NCBI GenBank assembly: GCA_913062655.1
Contig: CAJXXO010000153.1
Location: 1-6,495, forward strand
DNA from: an uncultured Bacteroidota bacterium
GTDB taxonomy: Bacteria; Bacteroidota; Bacteroidia; Chitinophagales; S012-47
Direction of reading: 5' to 3'
DNA: 6,495 nt
Below the pieces are notes generated by a model. That model did not search any database. It saw only the letters and a list, made by a program, of their open reading frames with translations, and was not told the DNA's origin. The position numbers and the translations under genes are program-made. Shown piece after piece: positions 4,716-6,495 of the stretch (the stretch's first letter is position 1; each line of letters begins with the position of its first letter).

Positions 4716-6359
4716 ATGAGTAAATTGATCAATTTTGATAGAGAAGCCCGCGAACACCTGAAAAAAGGGGTGGATGCGCTGGCCAATGCCGTGAAGGTGA
4801 CATTGGGTCCTAAGGGCCGCAATGTAGTACTCGAGAAGAAATTTGGTGCACCATCAGTAACCAAGGACGGTGTAACGGTTGCCAAGGAAATCGAACTCGA
4901 GGATCCATTTGAAAATATGGGCGCACAGATGGTGAAGGAAGTAGCTTCCAAAACCTCTGATGTAGCCGGTGACGGAACCACAACGGCAACGGTGTTGGCC
5001 CAGGCACTTATTAATGCTGGTTTGAAAAATGTAGCAGCAGGTGCCAACCCTATGGACCTGAAGCGTGGTATTGACAAAGCCGTTACTGCTGTAGTGAGCA
5101 AGCTGCAAGGCATCAGCGAAGTAGTGGGGGATGACAATAACAAGATCAAGCAGGTAGCTACCATCTCTGCTAACAATGATGAGAAGATCGGTACCCTGAT
5201 CGCTGAGGCCATGCAGAAAGTGAGCAAGGAAGGCGTAATCACCGTGGAAGAAGCAAAAGGTACCGAAACCTACGTTGATGTAGTGGAAGGTATGCAGTTC
5301 GACCGTGGGTACTTGTCTCCTTACTTCGTGACCAACACCGAGAAGATGGAAGCAGAGTTGGAGAACCCATACATCCTGATCCACGACAAGAAGATCAGTG
5401 CGATGAAGGACCTGCTGCCTATCCTTGAGAAGACAGCGCAGTCTGGTGCTCCACTATTGATCATCTCTGAGGATATCGAAGGTGAAGCCTTGGCTACATT
5501 GGTCGTAAACAAGATTCGCGGTACGCTAAAAATTGCTGCGGTGAAGGCACCGGGTTTTGGTGATCGCAGAAAGGCTATGTTGGAAGACATCGCTATCCTG
5601 ACCGGTGGTACGGTAGTGAGCGAAGAGCGTGGCTACAAGCTGGAAAATGCTGACATGAGCTACCTCGGCCGTGCAGAGAAAGTAGTGATCGACAAGGACA
5701 ACACTACTATCATCAATGGATCAGGTGAGCAGTCTGACATACAGGCCCGTGTAAACCAGATCAAAGCTGAGATTGAGAATAGCACGAGCGACTACGATAA
5801 GGAGAAGCTGCAAGAGCGCTTGGCCAAGCTGGCCGGTGGTGTAGCGGTATTGTACGTGGGTGCAGCTACTGAGGTAGAGATGAAGGAGAAGAAAGACCGT
5901 GTAGATGACGCCTTACACGCTACACGTGCTGCTGTAGAAGAAGGTATTGTACCCGGTGGTGGTGTAGCATTGATCCGCGCTATCGAGGCAATGGATGCTG
6001 TAGATACAGAGAATGATGATGAAGCTACAGGAGTTGACATTGTTCGCAGAGCATTGGAAGAGCCGCTCCGTCAGATCGCGCACAATGCCGGTATCGAAGG
6101 TTCTATCGTAGTACAAAAGGTACGCGAAAGCAAGGACGATTATGGCTTCAATGCTCGTACAGAAGTGTACGAAAACTTGAAGGAAGCCGGTGTAATCGAT
6201 CCAACCAAAGTGGCACGCGTAGCCGTAGAAAATGCAGCATCAATTGCTAGCATGGTACTGACTACCGAGTGCATCATCGCTGATAAGCCTGAAGAAGAGA
6301 GTGCAGGCGCTGGCATGCCAGACCCATCAGGTATGGGCGGCATGGGCGGCATGATGTAA
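4716..6359 (+). CDS. groEL: Chaperonin GroEL (Hsp60)
   Basis: GroEL forms two stacked heptameric rings that fold proteins in the cytoplasm with GroES and ATP. The 547-residue product is full length. The ATP site is intact: LGPKGRNVVLE (30-40), KDGVTVAKEIE (50-60) with Asp51, GDGTTTATV (85-93) with Asp86, and the catalytic Asp at 398 in RVDDALHATRAA. The GroEL signature AAVEEGIVPGGG occupies 405-416. The apical domain (about 190-375) contains PYFVTN, LLIISEDIEGEAL and KAPGFGDRRKAML. The C-terminus is a short Gly-Met tail ending GGMGGMM, with fewer repeats than in E. coli. The leader has no Shine-Dalgarno sequence. The gene is co-transcribed with groES, probably from the sigma-54-like promoter, and ends at the terminator at 6385-6418. 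Nothing suggests a degenerate paralogue. Confidence 0.98.
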   Translation: MSKLINFDREAREHLKKGVDALANAVKVTLGPKGRNVVLEKKFGAPSVTKDGVTVAKEIELEDPFENMGAQMVKEVASKTSDVAGDGTTTATVLAQALINAGLKNVAAGANPMDLKRGIDKAVTAVVSKLQGISEVVGDDNNKIKQVATISANNDEKIGTLIAEAMQKVSKEGVITVEEAKGTETYVDVVEGMQFDRGYLSPYFVTNTEKMEAELENPYILIHDKKISAMKDLLPILEKTAQSGAPLLIISEDIEGEALATLVVNKIRGTLKIAAVKAPGFGDRRKAMLEDIAILTGGTVVSEERGYKLENADMSYLGRAEKVVIDKDNTTIINGSGEQSDIQARVNQIKAEIENSTSDYDKEKLQERLAKLAGGVAVLYVGAATEVEMKEKKDRVDDALHATRAAVEEGIVPGGGVALIRAIEAMDAVDTENDDEATGVDIVRRALEEPLRQIAHNAGIEGSIVVQKVRESKDDYGFNARTEVYENLKEAGVIDPTKVARVAVENAASIASMVLTTECIIADKPEEESAGAGMPDPSGMGGMGGMM

Positions 6360-6384
6360 TTGATCGCTTACGCTGATAAAATAG

Positions 6385-6418
6385 AAGGGCTATCCATTTG
6401 GGACAGCCCTTTTTTTTA
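6385..6418 (+). terminator. Rho-independent terminator of groES-groEL
   Basis: The stem is AAGGGCT (6385-6391) paired with AGCCCTT (6405-6411). An A·C mismatch follows, then three more pairs (TCC with GGA) around the loop ATTTG. A run of eight T residues (6410-6417) follows the stem. It begins 25 nt after the groEL stop. Read on the other strand the hairpin is followed by TTCTATTTTATC, so weak bidirectional use for a convergent gene is possible. Confidence 0.93.
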
Positions 6419-6423
6419 TTCAT

Positions 6424-6495
6424 TTACATATCTGAATTTACAATAGCGTACGCGGCCAGTGGGAGTGGGATAGCTTCTAAGAAGGCTTCGACAAA
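6424..6495 (-). CDS. Possible 3' end of a convergent gene (partial, unidentified)
   Basis: On the - strand a frame is open from the window edge to a TAA at 6426-6424. It encodes 23 residues that begin FVEAFLEAIPLPLAAYAIVNSD. The composition is protein-like, and a gene facing groEL would fit the terminator between them. But 72 bases can be open by chance, and a + strand frame is also open here. No family can be named. Confidence 0.3.
   Translation of the reverse strand, partial: FVEAFLEAIPLPLAAYAIVNSDM

Noticed and set aside
4664..5242. Antisense reading frame of 192 codons opposite the groEL 5' half
   Set aside because: groEL is unambiguous on the + strand; the mirror has typical shadow composition and no family features.
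6316..6356. GGCATG/GGC repeats at the groEL end as a tandem repeat element
   Set aside because: They encode the normal Gly-Met tail of GroEL.

Overview
The window looks like chromosomal DNA from a member of the Bacteroidota. I infer this from the Bacteroidota-type LptE lipoprotein, the SecG sequence, the gene order miaB / sigma-54 activator / lptE / TPR protein / secG / groES-groEL, and the lack of Shine-Dalgarno sequences before the starts. Cytophagales- or Chitinophagales-like lineages fit, but the sequence alone does not fix the order or genus. No mobile element, CRISPR array, tRNA or rRNA was seen. The content is mostly core housekeeping.

Left part (2-3449, + strand): a tightly packed gene string. 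It holds the 3' end of miaB (tRNA methylthiotransferase), a stand-alone sigma-54 enhancer-binding activator, lptE (outer-membrane LPS-assembly lipoprotein), an acidic Ala/Pro/Thr/Glu-rich protein with a C-terminal TPR-like segment, and secG (Sec translocon subunit). Junctions are 2 nt apart, 8 nt overlapping, 1 nt apart and 0 nt apart, so co-transcription and translational coupling are likely. Its promoter is not in the window.

Middle (3446-4162, - strand): a conserved-looking gene of unknown function faces secG, and the two stop codons overlap in one CTAA. It is divergent from groES across 233 bp of non-coding DNA (4163-4395). That DNA holds several inverted repeats built from TGTCA/TGACA- and CGTCA/TGACG-type half-sites, an A-tract/T-tract stretch, and a strong match to a sigma-54 (-24/-12) promoter placed correctly to transcribe groES.

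Right part (4396-6418, + strand): groES and groEL form the usual chaperonin operon, closed by a clear rho-independent terminator. The last 70 bases may hold the 3' tail of a convergent - strand gene.

Most notable point: the groESL promoter region looks sigma-54 dependent, with enhancer-like palindromes at a typical upstream distance. It lies about 2.7 kb downstream of a gene for a sigma-54 activator with an intact GAFTGA loop. No CIRCE element and no TAnnTTTG-type Bacteroidota promoter is evident for groES. A local circuit in which the activator controls the chaperonin operon is a testable inference, not something the sequence proves.
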